A stretch of 64,000 bases of DNA, taken from contig CALFSK010000021.1 of assembly GCA_937916845.1 (NCBI GenBank), positions 1-64,000 on the forward strand. Direction: 5' to 3'. Position 1 is the first letter of the stretch, and each line of letters starts with the position of its first letter. The notes under the pieces were generated by a model that saw only the letters and a list, made by a program, of their open reading frames with translations, made no database searches and was not told the origin of the DNA. This DNA is from an uncultured Lactobacillus sp. (lineage in GTDB: Bacteria > Bacillota > Bacilli > Lactobacillales > Lactobacillaceae). The position numbers were made by a program, and so were the translations under genes. Below, in pieces: positions 8,355 to 19,190 of the stretch.

Positions 8355-10566
8355 GCAAACTGAATTAACGCCCACGCAACTACGTGATACCAAGGCGTAT
8401 CGTGATTGGGGCTTAACGGATGCGGAATACAAGTTATTAACGGATGACGTTCTTGGCCGCTTGCCAAACTATACGGAAGCTGGATTGTTTTCTGGCATGT
8501 GGAGCGAACATTGCTCCTACAAGAATTCCAAGCCCGTCTTGAAGAAGTTTTGGACGCAAGGTGAACAAGTTTTAGAGGGCCCTGGTGAGGGCGCTGGGAT
8601 TATTGATATTGGTGATGGACAGGCCGTTGTTTTTAAAGCGGAAAGTCATAATCACCCATCGGCCGTAGAACCCTATGAAGGGGCTGCAACCGGGGTTGGT
8701 GGCATTATCCGCGACATTTTCTCAATGGGCGCGCGTCCCATTGCGTTGCTTGATAGTTTACGGTTTGGTGAACCCGACGATGCTCATACTAAGTATTTGA
8801 TCTCACAAGTGGTTGCTGGGATCGGGGGTTACGGGAACTGTATCGGGATTCCAACCATTGGTGGCGATACCGTCTTTGACGCAAGCTACGATAAAAATCC
8901 GTTAGTCAACGCGATGTGTGTGGGGATTTTAAATCAAAAAGATATTCAAAAAGGGCAGGCAACGGGGCTTGGTAATAGCGTGATCTACGTCGGTGCCAAG
9001 ACTGGCCGTGACGGGATTAACGGGGCGTCATTTGCCTCCGCTGAATTTAATGATGCTAAGGATACGCAACGTTCCGCTGTTCAAGTTGGCGATCCCTTTA
9101 TGGAAAAGTTATTGATGGAAGCTTGCCTAGAAGTGATTCATGACCATCGAGATATCTTGGTTGGAATTCAAGACATGGGTGCTGCGGGATTAGTGTCATC
9201 ATCCGCTGAAATGGCTTCTAAGGCTGGTAGCGGTTTGGAATTGAATCTTGATTTGGTGCCGCAACGGGAAGCCGGGATGACGCCGTTTGAACTGATGTTA
9301 TCCGAATCACAGGAACGGATGTTGTTATGTGTTAAAGCCGGTGCCGAAGCTGAAATTTATCAAGTCTTTGAAAAGTACGGCTTAGATGCCGTTACGATTG
9401 GAAAAGTAACGGATGGGCACCAATACCAGTTATTCCATCACGGCAAGTTAGTCGCGGATGTGCCAGTCGACGCGTTAGCAACGAAGGCGCCCGTTTACCA
9501 GCGGGATAAAAAACGGCCGGTCCGGTTGAACCATCAGAGCCATCACCAGTTCATGCCACGCATTGTGGATGCCACTGGCACGTTGAAAAAGATGCTACAG
9601 CAGCCGACGATTGCGTCTAAAAAATCTTTATACGAAACTTACGACTCACAGGTGCAGACGAATACCGTTGTGAAACCGGGATCGGACGCTGGGGTCATTC
9701 GTATTCGCCACACGGATAAGGCGTTAGCTGTGACGACCGACGTTAATGGCCGTTACCTTTACTTGAATCCACGGGTCGGTGGGGAAATTGCCGTTGCGGA
9801 AGCAGCGCGTAATATCGTTGCTTCTGGCGGGCTACCACTAGGGATTACGGACTGCTTGAATTACGGTAATCCAGAAAAACCCGACCAGTTCTACGACCTC
9901 GATGAATCGGCCATGGGCATTGCCCGTGCTTGCCAGTTGTTCAACACACCCGTTATTTCAGGAAACGTTTCGTTGAACAATGAATCCAATGGTGAACCAA
10001 TTTATCCGACACCAATGATTGGAATGGTTGGCCTAATCAAGCATCAAAAAGACATTACGACGCAAGACTTCAAGCACGCTGGCGATGCCGTTTATGTCTT
10101 AGGCGAAACTGGTTCGGACTTCAATGGTAGTGAATTACAGAAGATGTTAACGGGGGACATTGCCGGCGAACTATTCGACTTTGACCTCGTCACTGAAAAT
10201 CAAAACCAACGCTTATTATTACGGGCTATTCAAAAAGGCTTAGTCGCCAGTGCCCACGACGTTTCTGAGGGCGGTCTGATTACGACGATTGCCGAATCTT
10301 GCTTTGGTAACGGGATTGGGGTCAAGCTAACCAGCGAGATTCCCGCCGCGGATTTCTTCTCTGAGACGCAGTCCCGCTTTGTGATTTCGGTCACACCGGA
10401 ATACCGTGCGGACTTTGAAAGTTTAATGGAACCATACGCCACTTATTTGGGGCAAACGACGGCAGATGACCGGTTATTTGTTCAGACGAGTGATCAAACC
10501 TTTGATTTGCCAGTCAGTTTTGCAAAACAACTTTGGGAAGGGGCTTTACCATGCCTACTGAAGTAA
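8347..10566 (+). CDS. purL: FGAM synthase large subunit PurL (short type)
   Basis: PurL converts FGAR to FGAM using ATP and ammonia from PurQ. At 739 residues it is the short Bacillus-type protein without a fused glutaminase, which agrees with separate purS and purQ genes. Features include [12 protein letters not shown], the [13 protein letters not shown] block with the catalytic His, [16 protein letters not shown], and a second repeat with [10 protein letters not shown]. The start at 8347 follows AAGGAGGT; an in-frame ATG at 8323 lies inside purQ and lacks a ribosome site. Confidence 0.96.
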   Translation: MLKQTELTPTQLRDTKAYRDWGLTDAEYKLLTDDVLGRLPNYTEAGLFSGMWSEHCSYKNSKPVLKKFWTQGEQVLEGPGEGAGIIDIGDGQAVVFKAESHNHPSAVEPYEGAATGVGGIIRDIFSMGARPIALLDSLRFGEPDDAHTKYLISQVVAGIGGYGNCIGIPTIGGDTVFDASYDKNPLVNAMCVGILNQKDIQKGQATGLGNSVIYVGAKTGRDGINGASFASAEFNDAKDTQRSAVQVGDPFMEKLLMEACLEVIHDHRDILVGIQDMGAAGLVSSSAEMASKAGSGLELNLDLVPQREAGMTPFELMLSESQERMLLCVKAGAEAEIYQVFEKYGLDAVTIGKVTDGHQYQLFHHGKLVADVPVDALATKAPVYQRDKKRPVRLNHQSHHQFMPRIVDATGTLKKMLQQPTIASKKSLYETYDSQVQTNTVVKPGSDAGVIRIRHTDKALAVTTDVNGRYLYLNPRVGGEIAVAEAARNIVASGGLPLGITDCLNYGNPEKPDQFYDLDESAMGIARACQLFNTPVISGNVSLNNESNGEPIYPTPMIGMVGLIKHQKDITTQDFKHAGDAVYVLGETGSDFNGSELQKMLTGDIAGELFDFDLVTENQNQRLLLRAIQKGLVASAHDVSEGGLITTIAESCFGNGIGVKLTSEIPAADFFSETQSRFVISVTPEYRADFESLMEPYATYLGQTTADDRLFVQTSDQTFDLPVSFAKQLWEGALPCLLK

Positions 10567-11993
10567 AAAGTTTAAATGAAGAGTGTGGCGTGTTCGGCGT
10601 TTGGGGATCACCAGATGCCGCTCAACTGACTTATTTTGGGCTCCACGCCTTACAACATCGTGGACAGGAAGGCGCCGGGATTACGGCTAACGATAACGGG
10701 ACATTGAAGTCAGAACGTGGTCTGGGATTGCTAGCTGACGTTTTCCGTGACCCGCGTCGATTAGAACGGTTGAACGGGACCGCTGCGGTTGGGCACGTCC
10801 GGTACGCGACGGCCGGAAACCATGGCCTTGAAAATATTCAGCCACTCGGGTTTAACTTCAGCGACTGCCAGTTTGCGTTAGCACATAACGGTAACCTGAC
10901 AAATGCGATCACGTTACGACACCGATTAGAAATGAACGGCGCAATTTTTCACGCTAGCTCCGACAGTGAGATTTTGATGCATTTAATTCGCCGGAGTCCC
11001 GCGGCAACCTTAACGGATCAGATCAAGGACGCTTTACGTCAGATTCACGGTGGGTTCGCCTACTTACTCCTAACCAACGACCGCTTGTTTGCGGCACTGG
11101 ATCCGAACGGCTTACGCCCACTAGTGGTGGGACAGTTACCAACGGGTGGTTACGTGGTTTGTAGTGAGACGTGTGCGCTCGATGCCATTGGCGCAACGTT
11201 CATCCAAGACGTTCAACCGGGAGAATTACTGACGATTGACGATAATGGCTTGACGATTGACCATTACACCACTGATACCCAGTTAGCCATTTGTTCCATG
11301 GAATACATCTACTTTGCCCGCCCAGATTCCAACATTCACGGTGTAAACGTGCATTCTGCCCGCAAGCGGATGGGCGCACAGCTTGCTAAGGAACAGCCGG
11401 TGGATGCGGATATCGTGGTTGGGGTTCCCAATTCATCATTATCCGCCGCGACCGGTTACGCTGAAGCCAGCGGGTTACCTTATGAAATGGGCTTGATTAA
11501 AAATCAATACTCGTCACGGACGTTTATTCAACCGACCCAAGCCTTACGGGAGCAAGGGGTGCGGATGAAGCTCTCCGCCGTTAAAGGGGTGGTCGATGGT
11601 AAGCGGGTCGTCCTGATCGATGATTCGATCGTGCGGGGAACGACTAGTAAGCGCATCGTCAAACTCTTAAAGGATGCGGGCGCGAAGTCCGTTCACCTGC
11701 GGATTGCGTCACCACCACTTCGCTATCCTTGTTTTTATGGCATCGATATTCAAACGACCCGGGAATTGATTGCGGCGCAGGAGACGTTACCAGAGATGTG
11801 TCGGACGTTTGGCGCAGACTCACTCGGATTCTTGAGTGAACAAGGTGTGATCGATGCGGTTGGTTTGAAGGTGGATGCACCGTATGGCGGGCTATGTATG
11901 GCCTATTTCAACGGCGATTACCCAACCCCGTTATACGATTATCAAACTGAATACGACGAAGAGATTAAACAACTACAAGCGAATAAGGGGTGA
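10551..11993 (+). CDS. purF: Amidophosphoribosyltransferase
   Basis: PurF makes phosphoribosylamine from PRPP and glutamine, the committed purine step. The protein (480 residues) has an 11-residue propeptide before the nucleophile Cys in NEECGVFG, an N-terminal Ntn glutaminase domain ([16 protein letters not shown]), and a C-terminal PRTase loop [14 protein letters not shown]. Compared with Bacillus PurF, Cys ligands of the 4Fe-4S cluster are kept in AICSMEY and YPCFYG, but the C-terminal CxxC appears as GGLC, so one of four ligands is missing. The start at 10551 has GGGAAGGGG upstream and keeps the usual propeptide length; it overlaps purL by 16 bases. Confidence 0.96.
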   Translation: MPTEVKSLNEECGVFGVWGSPDAAQLTYFGLHALQHRGQEGAGITANDNGTLKSERGLGLLADVFRDPRRLERLNGTAAVGHVRYATAGNHGLENIQPLGFNFSDCQFALAHNGNLTNAITLRHRLEMNGAIFHASSDSEILMHLIRRSPAATLTDQIKDALRQIHGGFAYLLLTNDRLFAALDPNGLRPLVVGQLPTGGYVVCSETCALDAIGATFIQDVQPGELLTIDDNGLTIDHYTTDTQLAICSMEYIYFARPDSNIHGVNVHSARKRMGAQLAKEQPVDADIVVGVPNSSLSAATGYAEASGLPYEMGLIKNQYSSRTFIQPTQALREQGVRMKLSAVKGVVDGKRVVLIDDSIVRGTTSKRIVKLLKDAGAKSVHLRIASPPLRYPCFYGIDIQTTRELIAAQETLPEMCRTFGADSLGFLSEQGVIDAVGLKVDAPYGGLCMAYFNGDYPTPLYDYQTEYDEEIKQLQANKG

Positions 11994-11997
11994 TCCA

Positions 11998-13023
11998 GTG
12001 AGTGATGCGTATAAAAAAGCGGGTGTCGACATTAATGCCGGCTACGAAGTTTTAAAAACGGTCAAGAAAATGAGCGGTAACGCGCAACTGGGTGCCTTTG
12101 GCGGTTTATTTCCACTTAGTGCGGCTAGCGTGGCTAACGATCCCGTTTTAGTTGCGGGAACGGATGGCGTTGGTACGAAATTGTTGGTTGCGATTGCGGC
12201 CAATCAACATACGACGATTGGGATTGACCTAGTGGCGATGTGCGTGAACGACATCTTAGCGCAAGGCGCGTTACCACAGTTTTTCCTCGATTATTTAGGC
12301 CTGGGGCACACGGACCAGGCGCGCGTGAAGGATATCCTCGCGGGTGTGGTTATGGGTTGTCAGCAGGCTCATACCCAGTTGATTGGTGGAGAAACGGCAG
12401 AAATGCCCGACATGTACGGCGATGAACACTATGATCTAGCGGGCTTTGCGGTGGGCATCGCTGATCGCCAAGCCCTCCTCAAGCCTGAAAATGTGCGGGC
12501 GGGCGATGTGCTGATTGGCTTGCCTTCTAACGGGCTACATTCCAACGGTTTCAGTCTCGTGCGCGACATTTTATTCAAACAGCACCAGTTTGCTTTGGAC
12601 CACGTTTTTGACGAACTGGGTCACGATTTACAAACGGAACTCTTACGTCCAACGAAAATTTACGTTGACGCCGTAGCGCCACTTCTGAAAGGGCAAACGG
12701 TGGCTAGCATTGCCCACATTACGGGTGGTGGCTTGATTGAAAACGTGGCGCGGGCCTTACCACAAGGCCTAAGTGCCACGTTTGACGAGGGCAGTTGGCC
12801 AGTACCACCAATCATGCCACTCTTAGCCCAACTCGGACAATTGACTAAAAGCGACGTGCGGTCAACGTTTAACTTGGGATTAGGCATGGTCTTGATCGTT
12901 CATCCGGAAAACGTTGACGCCGTTACCGCTAGCCTTGCCGCGAATGATCAACCCGCTTACCAAGTAGGGACCGTGGCACCGGGAACGGATCCCGTGGTTT
13001 TCCAGGAGGCGGAACATGACTAA
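11998..13023 (+). CDS. purM: AIR synthase
   Basis: PurM cyclises FGAM to AIR with ATP. The 341-residue protein begins SDAYKKAGVDINAGYE, the normal family N-terminus, and has GTDGVGTKL, GGETAEMPDMY and GLPSNGLHSNGFSLVR, all conserved ATP and substrate segments. The GTG at 11998 is preferred over an in-frame ATG at 11875: the earlier one lies deep in purF and would add a non-homologous extension, while AAGGGGTGATCC precedes the GTG. It overlaps purN by eight bases. Confidence 0.95.
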   Translation: MSDAYKKAGVDINAGYEVLKTVKKMSGNAQLGAFGGLFPLSAASVANDPVLVAGTDGVGTKLLVAIAANQHTTIGIDLVAMCVNDILAQGALPQFFLDYLGLGHTDQARVKDILAGVVMGCQQAHTQLIGGETAEMPDMYGDEHYDLAGFAVGIADRQALLKPENVRAGDVLIGLPSNGLHSNGFSLVRDILFKQHQFALDHVFDELGHDLQTELLRPTKIYVDAVAPLLKGQTVASIAHITGGGLIENVARALPQGLSATFDEGSWPVPPIMPLLAQLGQLTKSDVRSTFNLGLGMVLIVHPENVDAVTASLAANDQPAYQVGTVAPGTDPVVFQEAEHD

Positions 13024-13594
13024 AAGAATTGCGATTTTTGCTTCAGGGACGGGAACTAACTTTGACGCGTTACACCAAGCCATTACGACGCGACAGTTAC
13101 CAGTTACGGTTGCGTTGCTAGTTTGTGATCAGCCCGATGCGCCGGTCATCAAAAAAGCGCAGGCGGTCAACGTGCCCGTCTTGATTGTGAATTTTCGTGA
13201 CTACCAGAATAAGGCTGCGGCGGAAGACATTATTTTAACTGCGTTGCAGGCACACCAAATTGAAGCCGTCCTCTTAGCGGGCTATATGCGAATTATTGGG
13301 CCAACGCTATTGAACGCGTACCCGCATAAAATCATCAACATTCACCCGGCCTTGTTACCACATTTTCCAGGCCGGCACGGGATTGAAGATGCGTTTGCTG
13401 CGGGGGTCAGTGAGACCGGTGTAACGATTCACTATATTGACGCTGGTATTGATACTGGTCAGATTATTGAACAACGAGCCGTCCCCGTTTTACCTAATGA
13501 TACGGTGGATACTTTAGCAACTAGAATCCATGATTGTGAACATCAATTTTATCCCGACGTGCTACAAACACTCATAACTAAAGGAGCTATTTAA
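13016..13594 (+). CDS. purN: GAR transformylase (10-formyl-THF dependent)
   Basis: PurN formylates GAR using 10-formyltetrahydrofolate. The 192-residue protein has the N-terminal [15 protein letters not shown] phosphate-binding stretch and the folate/catalytic block [22 protein letters not shown], then [13 protein letters not shown] with the catalytic Asp. A ribosome site (CCAGGAGGCGG) lies in the end of purM. Only the folate-type enzyme (PurN) and not the formate-type PurT is present in the operon. Confidence 0.95.
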   Translation: MTKRIAIFASGTGTNFDALHQAITTRQLPVTVALLVCDQPDAPVIKKAQAVNVPVLIVNFRDYQNKAAAEDIILTALQAHQIEAVLLAGYMRIIGPTLLNAYPHKIINIHPALLPHFPGRHGIEDAFAAGVSETGVTIHYIDAGIDTGQIIEQRAVPVLPNDTVDTLATRIHDCEHQFYPDVLQTLITKGAI

Positions 13595-13595
13595 G

Positions 13596-15128
13596 ATGAC
13601 AAAACGTGCATTGTTAAGTGTTTCTGATAAACAAGGTTTGACCGATTTCGCAAAGGGCTTAGTGGCGTTAGATTACGAACTGGTTTCGACTGGTGGGACT
13701 AAGAAGGCGCTGGAAGCTGCGGGCATTCCCGTGATTGGAATTGAAGAAGTCACGGGATTTCCTGAAATGCTCGACGGTCGGGTTAAGACCTTGCATCCCA
13801 AGGTTCATGCAGGCTTGTTAGCACGCCGGGATTTACCTGCACACATGGCACAATTAAAAGAAGCGGGCATTACCCCAATCGACATGGTCGTTGTTAACCT
13901 CTACCCATTCAAGGAAACGATTCAAAAACCAGATGTGACCCAAGCCGATGCTATCGAACAGATCGATATTGGTGGACCATCGATGTTACGTTCCGCAGCT
14001 AAAAACTTTGCGGCCGTTTTACCAATCGTTGATCCCGCTGATTATGATCAAATCTTAGTGGACTTGCAAGATGATGACGTGACGCCTGAATTGCGGAAAC
14101 GTTTAGCTGCTAAGGTGTTCCAACACACTGCGGCGTATGATGCGTTGATTGCCCAATACTTGACGACGGAAGAGTTCCCTGACAAGTTGACACTCACTTA
14201 CGATAAGAAGCAGTCACTGCGTTACGGTGAAAATAGCCACCAACAAGCGGCCTTCTACGAAAACGCATTGCCAACTACTTTCTCCATTACGGCGGCCAAA
14301 CAGTCGCACGGTAAGGAACTTTCTTACAACAACATCAAAGATGCGGACGCAGCGTTACGGATGGTCAGTGAATACGACCAACCCGCAATCGTTGCGATGA
14401 AGCACATGAACCCGTGTGGTGTCGGTTTAGGCGATACGATTGAAGCGGCCTGGGATAAAGCTTACGCGGCGGATTCAATTTCCATCTTTGGTGGAATCAT
14501 TGCGTCGAACCGTCCAGTTGACTTAGCAACGGCGGAAAAGATGCACGAACTCTTCTTGGAAATCATTATCGCGCCAAGTTTTGACGACGACGCCTTTGCC
14601 GTATTGGCAAAAAAGAAGAACCTCCGCTTAATGACGGTCGATTTTGACCAAGCACACACTGCGGACAAGTTTGAAACCATTTCTGTGGGTGGCGGGATGT
14701 TACGCCAAGAAGTAGACAACGCGTTTGAAACGCCCGCGGACTTCACCGTGGTTACGAAGACCCAGCCAACGGAAGCTCAACTCCGTGCTTTGGCGTTTGG
14801 CCAGCAAGTCGTTAAACACGTCAAGAGTAACGCCATTGTTGTGACGACCGCTGACCGGACCTTGGGAGTTGGCTCTGGTCAGATGAACCGGATCGATTCA
14901 ACCAAGATTGCGATTGAAAAAGCAATGAGCAAACCGGGTTATGAAAATGCAATTTTAGCTTCTGATGCCTTTTTCCCAATGGATGACTGCGTTGAATACG
15001 CTGCGCAACATGGTATTCGGGCAATCGTTCAACCTGGTGGCAGTATTCGGGATAAAGATTCTGTTGCCATGGCTGATCGTTATGGGATCGCCATGGTCAC
15101 GACTGGTGTTCGGCACTTCCGTCATTAA
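13596..15128 (+). CDS. purH: Bifunctional AICAR transformylase / IMP cyclohydrolase
   Basis: PurH carries out the last two steps to IMP. The 510-residue protein has the N-terminal MGS-like cyclohydrolase domain ([35 protein letters not shown]) and the C-terminal AICAR transformylase domain ([20 protein letters not shown] start, given here as [20 protein letters not shown] with the catalytic Lys-His; ending [11 protein letters not shown]). The length is normal. It follows purN by one base, with an AAAGGAG site. Confidence 0.96.
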   Translation: MTKRALLSVSDKQGLTDFAKGLVALDYELVSTGGTKKALEAAGIPVIGIEEVTGFPEMLDGRVKTLHPKVHAGLLARRDLPAHMAQLKEAGITPIDMVVVNLYPFKETIQKPDVTQADAIEQIDIGGPSMLRSAAKNFAAVLPIVDPADYDQILVDLQDDDVTPELRKRLAAKVFQHTAAYDALIAQYLTTEEFPDKLTLTYDKKQSLRYGENSHQQAAFYENALPTTFSITAAKQSHGKELSYNNIKDADAALRMVSEYDQPAIVAMKHMNPCGVGLGDTIEAAWDKAYAADSISIFGGIIASNRPVDLATAEKMHELFLEIIIAPSFDDDAFAVLAKKKNLRLMTVDFDQAHTADKFETISVGGGMLRQEVDNAFETPADFTVVTKTQPTEAQLRALAFGQQVVKHVKSNAIVVTTADRTLGVGSGQMNRIDSTKIAIEKAMSKPGYENAILASDAFFPMDDCVEYAAQHGIRAIVQPGGSIRDKDSVAMADRYGIAMVTTGVRHFRH

Positions 15129-15145
15129 TTGAAAGGTGGCAAACC

Positions 15146-16381
15146 ATGGCTAAAGTTTTAGTTGTCGGAAGTGGCGGTCGGGAACATGCCATCGCTAAAG
15201 CAATGCTGGCGAGTCCCCAAGTGGAAATGGTCTACTGTGCACCGGGAAATCCCGGTATGCCGTTGGATCAGATTCAGACCGTTGCAATTAATGAAATGGA
15301 TTTTTCTGGGTTAGTTGAATTTGCACGTCAAAATGCGATTGGTCTAACCTTTGTCGGGCCAGAAGTGCCCCTTGCCGCTGGTATCGTGGATTATTTTCAG
15401 GCGGCGGGCTTGGCCGTGTTTGGGCCGCATCAAGCCGCAGCACGCTTGGAAAGTTCAAAGGTCTTTGCCAAGGAATTTATGGCGCGCCATCATATTCCGA
15501 CGGCGGATTACCGGTTATTTCATAACTTGGCGGACGCGCTGGCGTATAGCCAAGAGCAACCCATTCCACAAGTGATTAAAGTCGACGGCTTAGCTGCGGG
15601 TAAGGGTGTGACCGTGGCAACCAGTTATGAACAGGCAAGTGCCGCCCTGACGAGTGCGTTTGAAACGACGGATACGGTACTGATTGAAGCGTTTGTAGCC
15701 GGCTTTGAGTTTTCGCAAATGGTCTTAGTTGGTGGGGACCACTACGTTCTATTGCCAACGGCGCAGGACCACAAACGGCTCAAAGATGATGATCAGGGGC
15801 CAAATACTGGGGGAATGGGGGCCTATTCGCCCGTTTCACAAATCACCCCAGCGATTATTCAGCAGACCATTCAGACGATTGTTGAACCGACCATGGCCGG
15901 TTTAAAAGCGGATGGGTTGAGCTTTGAAGGCGTCATTTACGTGGGCGGTATTCTAACGCCGGCGGGGCCGCAAGTCATTGAGTACAACTTGCGGTTGGGC
16001 GACCCTGAAGCCCAAGTGCTGTTACCGCAATTGGACGGGGACTTCTACCAAGTGATCGTTGATTTACTAGCGCAACGCCAGCCGGTGGTCAACTGGCAAA
16101 CCGGGGCAACGTATTTAGGCGTGGTCGTGGCTGCGCCGGGTTACCCGGGACCAACGGAAAAAGGGGTTCCAGTGCCAACCGTTCCCGGCGCATATTATGC
16201 GAGTGTCGCTGGTCAAGCCGGACAACTGGTCAGTGCGGGTGGTCGACTCATGATGGTCACGGCGAAAGCAGCCGATTTGGCAGCAGCGAAGCAAGCAGTT
16301 TATGACCAGCTTGCAACCTTAGATTTAGGTCGACTGGTTTACCGCCACGATATTGGGGCGAAAGGGCTGCAATCCAAATAG
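15146..16381 (+). CDS. purD: GAR synthetase (phosphoribosylamine-glycine ligase)
   Basis: PurD joins phosphoribosylamine and glycine with ATP. The 411-residue ATP-grasp enzyme begins [14 protein letters not shown], has [16 protein letters not shown] (ATP loop), GGMGAYSP and [16 protein letters not shown] (metal-binding signature). It is the last gene of the operon, 17 bases after purH, with a GAAAGGTGG ribosome site, and is followed by a strong terminator. purA and purB are not in the operon, as is usual in this group. Confidence 0.96.
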   Translation: MAKVLVVGSGGREHAIAKAMLASPQVEMVYCAPGNPGMPLDQIQTVAINEMDFSGLVEFARQNAIGLTFVGPEVPLAAGIVDYFQAAGLAVFGPHQAAARLESSKVFAKEFMARHHIPTADYRLFHNLADALAYSQEQPIPQVIKVDGLAAGKGVTVATSYEQASAALTSAFETTDTVLIEAFVAGFEFSQMVLVGGDHYVLLPTAQDHKRLKDDDQGPNTGGMGAYSPVSQITPAIIQQTIQTIVEPTMAGLKADGLSFEGVIYVGGILTPAGPQVIEYNLRLGDPEAQVLLPQLDGDFYQVIVDLLAQRQPVVNWQTGATYLGVVVAAPGYPGPTEKGVPVPTVPGAYYASVAGQAGQLVSAGGRLMMVTAKAADLAAAKQAVYDQLATLDLGRLVYRHDIGAKGLQSK

Positions 16382-16404
16382 TCATTAGCGTTATCAGTGG
16401 ATAG

Positions 16405-16456
16405 TATAAAAGAAGTCCTGTGGATAAAAGGTTTTATCCACAGGACTTCTTTTATA
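16405..16456 (+). terminator. Long perfect inverted repeat, bidirectional terminator
   Basis: Two 25-base perfectly complementary arms surround a GG centre and form a very stable stem. A/T tracts at both feet allow termination of purD (plus strand) and of the AraC gene (minus strand). Confidence 0.85.
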
Positions 16457-16465
16457 AGTGTATTT

Positions 16466-17332
16466 TTAAATCACGTTTGAATTGCGTTGTGAACTAATCG
16501 GCGCTAGTTCGCGCGATTGTTGGCGAAAGGCCGTTGGTGAAATTCCACGCTGCTGTTTGAATTGCTTGATGAAATAAGTCGCATAGTCGTAGCCAACTGC
16601 CGCTGCGATATCTGCGAGACTGATGCGAGTGTGAATCAGTAGTTCGTCCGCTACTTCTAAACGGTAGTGGGCAAGGTAGGCCATGGCGGTCATCCCAACC
16701 CGTGCGTTGAATTGCTGATTTAAAGCAACGCGGTTGAGGTGGGCCGCGGTAACTAAGTCGTCTAAGGTAACCTTCGAGTCATAGTTTGCGTAAATGTAGT
16801 CCAAGACGTTGTCGACCTTAGACGTTCCGTGTTCAGGATGCAAATCTTCGAGCACTTTTAAAATTTTGATCAAGTACGTTTTGATTCGGCAGACCCAGAG
16901 ATGGTCACTCTGCGCAAAGACTTCACCACCTAAAATGAAGAAGGCTTGGTGGAGCTTTTCGAATAAGGGTCGTTGAATGTTAAAAACTTTTAGCGGAGAC
17001 GCTGACGTAGTGAAGTGGGCTAAATCGGCCAAGGGCGTCTTAATCTGGTATTCCTGTGATTTTGAATACGGAACGGTCTCAAAAAAGTCCGGTTGAAAGC
17101 AGAATGCTTGAGCAGCCGGTTGCCGACTTTCCGTTAGTTGCCACGTGTCATTGGGCGTTAAAAACAGGATGACCGGTGCCTTCAAACTAACGGGACGCTG
17201 GTTCAGGATACCTTTAACGAGGCCCGTTGTCACAAAAATCAGTTGAAGACAATTTGCAGATAGATTTTGAAAATTGATGTGAGGAATAAAATCAATTTGG
17301 ACATCACGTTCTTTATAGCGGTCACGGGGCAT
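16466..17332 (-). CDS. AraC-family transcriptional regulator
   Basis: The 288-residue protein has a cupin-like N-terminal sensor region (about 1-165) and a C-terminal AraC DNA-binding domain (about 185-285) with two helix-turn-helix units (TLDDLVTAAHLNRVALNQQF and SLADIAAAVGYDYATYFIKQ). AraC proteins of this shape sense small molecules such as sugars. No sugar gene adjoins it. It is divergent from the ABC-export operon across 215 bases and could regulate that operon or itself; this is only positional. The target is unknown. Confidence 0.85.
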   Translation of the reverse strand: MPRDRYKERDVQIDFIPHINFQNLSANCLQLIFVTTGLVKGILNQRPVSLKAPVILFLTPNDTWQLTESRQPAAQAFCFQPDFFETVPYSKSQEYQIKTPLADLAHFTTSASPLKVFNIQRPLFEKLHQAFFILGGEVFAQSDHLWVCRIKTYLIKILKVLEDLHPEHGTSKVDNVLDYIYANYDSKVTLDDLVTAAHLNRVALNQQFNARVGMTAMAYLAHYRLEVADELLIHTRISLADIAAAVGYDYATYFIKQFKQQRGISPTAFRQQSRELAPISSQRNSNVI

Positions 17333-17455
17333 AAATTGTTCACTTCTTGCAAATAGTATAGTTAACCGTTAGTTATTATACAGTGTTTAAAAAGCTAATC
17401 AAAGGAAAATAAAGCTTGGCAAGCAGCTTCAAGCAATTACCGCAAAAGTTAAAAC

Positions 17456-17469
17456 GTGACATTTGTCAC
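17456..17469 (+). promoter_or_regulatory. Inverted-repeat operator candidate of the ABC/two-component operon
   Basis: GTGACA-TT-TGTCAC is a perfect 6-bp inverted repeat 78 bases before the ABC ATPase start. A further half-site (GATGACA) lies about 10 bases downstream. Its form resembles NarL/LuxR-family response-regulator sites, so the co-encoded regulator is the first candidate ligand. No consensus sigma-A promoter is evident, which would fit an activated promoter. Confidence 0.5.
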
Positions 17470-17547
17470 CTAAAACTGATGACAAAGCGAACTACCGGGC
17501 ATACCGCCATCCTGTTAACCTAAAAGTATTCAAAGGGGGATGAGAAG

Positions 17548-18429
17548 ATGCAACCAATCATTCAAGCAGAACACGTGAGGTTTAGTTATGGCAAACACAC
17601 CGTTCTAAAAGATATTAGTTTAACCATCAATCCTGGTGAAATCATTGGCTTAATTGGGAAAAATGGGGCTGGAAAAACGACACTCTTGAACTTATTGCTG
17701 GGTATACAGGCGAAAGATAGTGGACATTTGACACTGTTCGATGAAGTGCCGGGTGGGCCGTTATCTAAACAAAATATTGGGTCAATGTTACAGGGTGATT
17801 TGCCGATTCGGGGGGTTACAGTGGCGGAATTATTGACCATGACGGCGGCACATTATGCGACGGCGTTACAACCGAATCAGTTAATGCGTGATTTAGCGTT
17901 GACCGAATTGGCGCACCGCCGATTGACAAATTTGTCAGGTGGGCAGCTACGACGGGTCACCTTTGCGTTAGCTTTAATCGGCAATCCCAAACTTTTATTT
18001 TTGGATGAGCCAACGGTCGGAATGGATACCAATGCCCAGCAGGCCTTTTGGGTACGCGTCAAGGCGTTAAAAGCGCAAGGCAAGACGGTCATTATAACGA
18101 CCCATTATTTACCTGAAATTGAACAAGTTGCCGATCGAATATTTTTACTACAAGGTGGGCGGCTGGCCTTCAAAGGAACGTTTGCCGAGTTACAGCGGCA
18201 GTACCAACAAGTCGAGATTAGCTTTCAAACCTCGTTAGCATTGACGACCTTTGAACCATTAGCTGGGGTGACGGCGGTAACTCAAGTTAAGCACGTTGTC
18301 AAAATTAGTAGCACGGATGGTGACCAGACCCTCCAGGCACTGGGACCGTATTTGTCACAATTGCACCAAGTGACCCTTAATCGAGAATCATTGGCGACTA
18401 TTTTTGTTCATTTAACCAAGGAGGCCTGA
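17548..18429 (+). CDS. ABC transporter ATP-binding protein
   Basis: The 293-residue ATPase has Walker A GKNGAGKT (38-45), the signature LSGGQLRR, Walker B LLFLDEPT, and the switch TTHYLPEI. About 70 C-terminal residues beyond the NBD are typical of ABC-2 drug or lipid exporters. It powers the membrane protein encoded two bases downstream. The operon (ATPase, permease, histidine kinase, response regulator) has the same order as Bacillus yvfRSTU. Such modules usually respond to membrane or envelope stress. The start follows AAAGGGGGATGAG. Confidence 0.88.
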   Translation: MQPIIQAEHVRFSYGKHTVLKDISLTINPGEIIGLIGKNGAGKTTLLNLLLGIQAKDSGHLTLFDEVPGGPLSKQNIGSMLQGDLPIRGVTVAELLTMTAAHYATALQPNQLMRDLALTELAHRRLTNLSGGQLRRVTFALALIGNPKLLFLDEPTVGMDTNAQQAFWVRVKALKAQGKTVIITTHYLPEIEQVADRIFLLQGGRLAFKGTFAELQRQYQQVEISFQTSLALTTFEPLAGVTAVTQVKHVVKISSTDGDQTLQALGPYLSQLHQVTLNRESLATIFVHLTKEA

Positions 18430-18431
18430 AG

Positions 18432-19190
18432 ATGAAACCATTTTTAGCACAATTAAAGTTTGACAGTCGGCGGTTGATTTTACGCAATTTTTCCTTTCAA
18501 TTTTTTTCAATCCTGATGCCAGCGGGCTTTTATTTGTTATTTACCAAAGTGATGGTATCTGGAACAGTCCCAGTGAGTTTTAGCTTGAAGTACATGGCGA
18601 GCATGATTGTGTATAGTGGAACGATTAACGCCTTATTTGGGATTGCGTCAATTTTAATGCTTGACCGTGAAAAGGGGTTACTACAATGGTATCAGCTGAC
18701 GCCATCGGGAGTTCAACCGTACTATCTATCAGTAGGATTTTGGAGTATGGCGATGAATGGTATTGCAATCGTGGTGTTGGGCGTGCTTGCCGTTAGTGTC
18801 AATCACGTGAGCCTAACAATTGATCAATGGCTAGTGATGGCGGGGGTTACATTGGTTGGTCAAATTCCAACGTTACTGCTGGGGGTTCTGTTATCGTTTC
18901 TCAATCGCCTCGAAACGTTAAGTATCGTTAGTAACCTCATTACGTTTCCGATGGCGATTATAAGTGGGCTATGGTGGCCGATGGCGATGCTACCAAGTTG
19001 GCTACAACCGATTGGTAAGTTGATGCCAACTTATTTCGTGAATAATTGGTTGGGTGCAGTGGCGACCCATGCGACGCTTGAAATAACAACTGTGATTGGT
19101 GTGGGCGCTTGGATTGGAATCTTGTTAATCCTCGTGATTGTGGGAACCCACCAGTTGCTTAAACGGGGGGATGGGGTTGTCAAAGCCTAA
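18432..19190 (+). CDS. ABC-2 type permease
   Basis: The 252-residue integral membrane protein has about six hydrophobic segments spread over the whole length, and the LDREKGLLQWYQLTP-type cytoplasmic loop seen in ABC-2 exporters. It partners with the preceding ATPase. An AAGGAGGCC ribosome site lies at the ATPase stop. The substrate is not readable from sequence. Its last bases overlap the kinase start, implying coupled translation. Confidence 0.87.
   Translation: MKPFLAQLKFDSRRLILRNFSFQFFSILMPAGFYLLFTKVMVSGTVPVSFSLKYMASMIVYSGTINALFGIASILMLDREKGLLQWYQLTPSGVQPYYLSVGFWSMAMNGIAIVVLGVLAVSVNHVSLTIDQWLVMAGVTLVGQIPTLLLGVLLSFLNRLETLSIVSNLITFPMAIISGLWWPMAMLPSWLQPIGKLMPTYFVNNWLGAVATHATLEITTVIGVGAWIGILLILVIVGTHQLLKRGDGVVKA

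Noticed and set aside
11875-11997. Upstream extension of purM from ATG 11875
   Set aside because: It lies inside purF and would add about 41 residues with no homology. The GTG at 11998 has a good ribosome site and family N-terminus.
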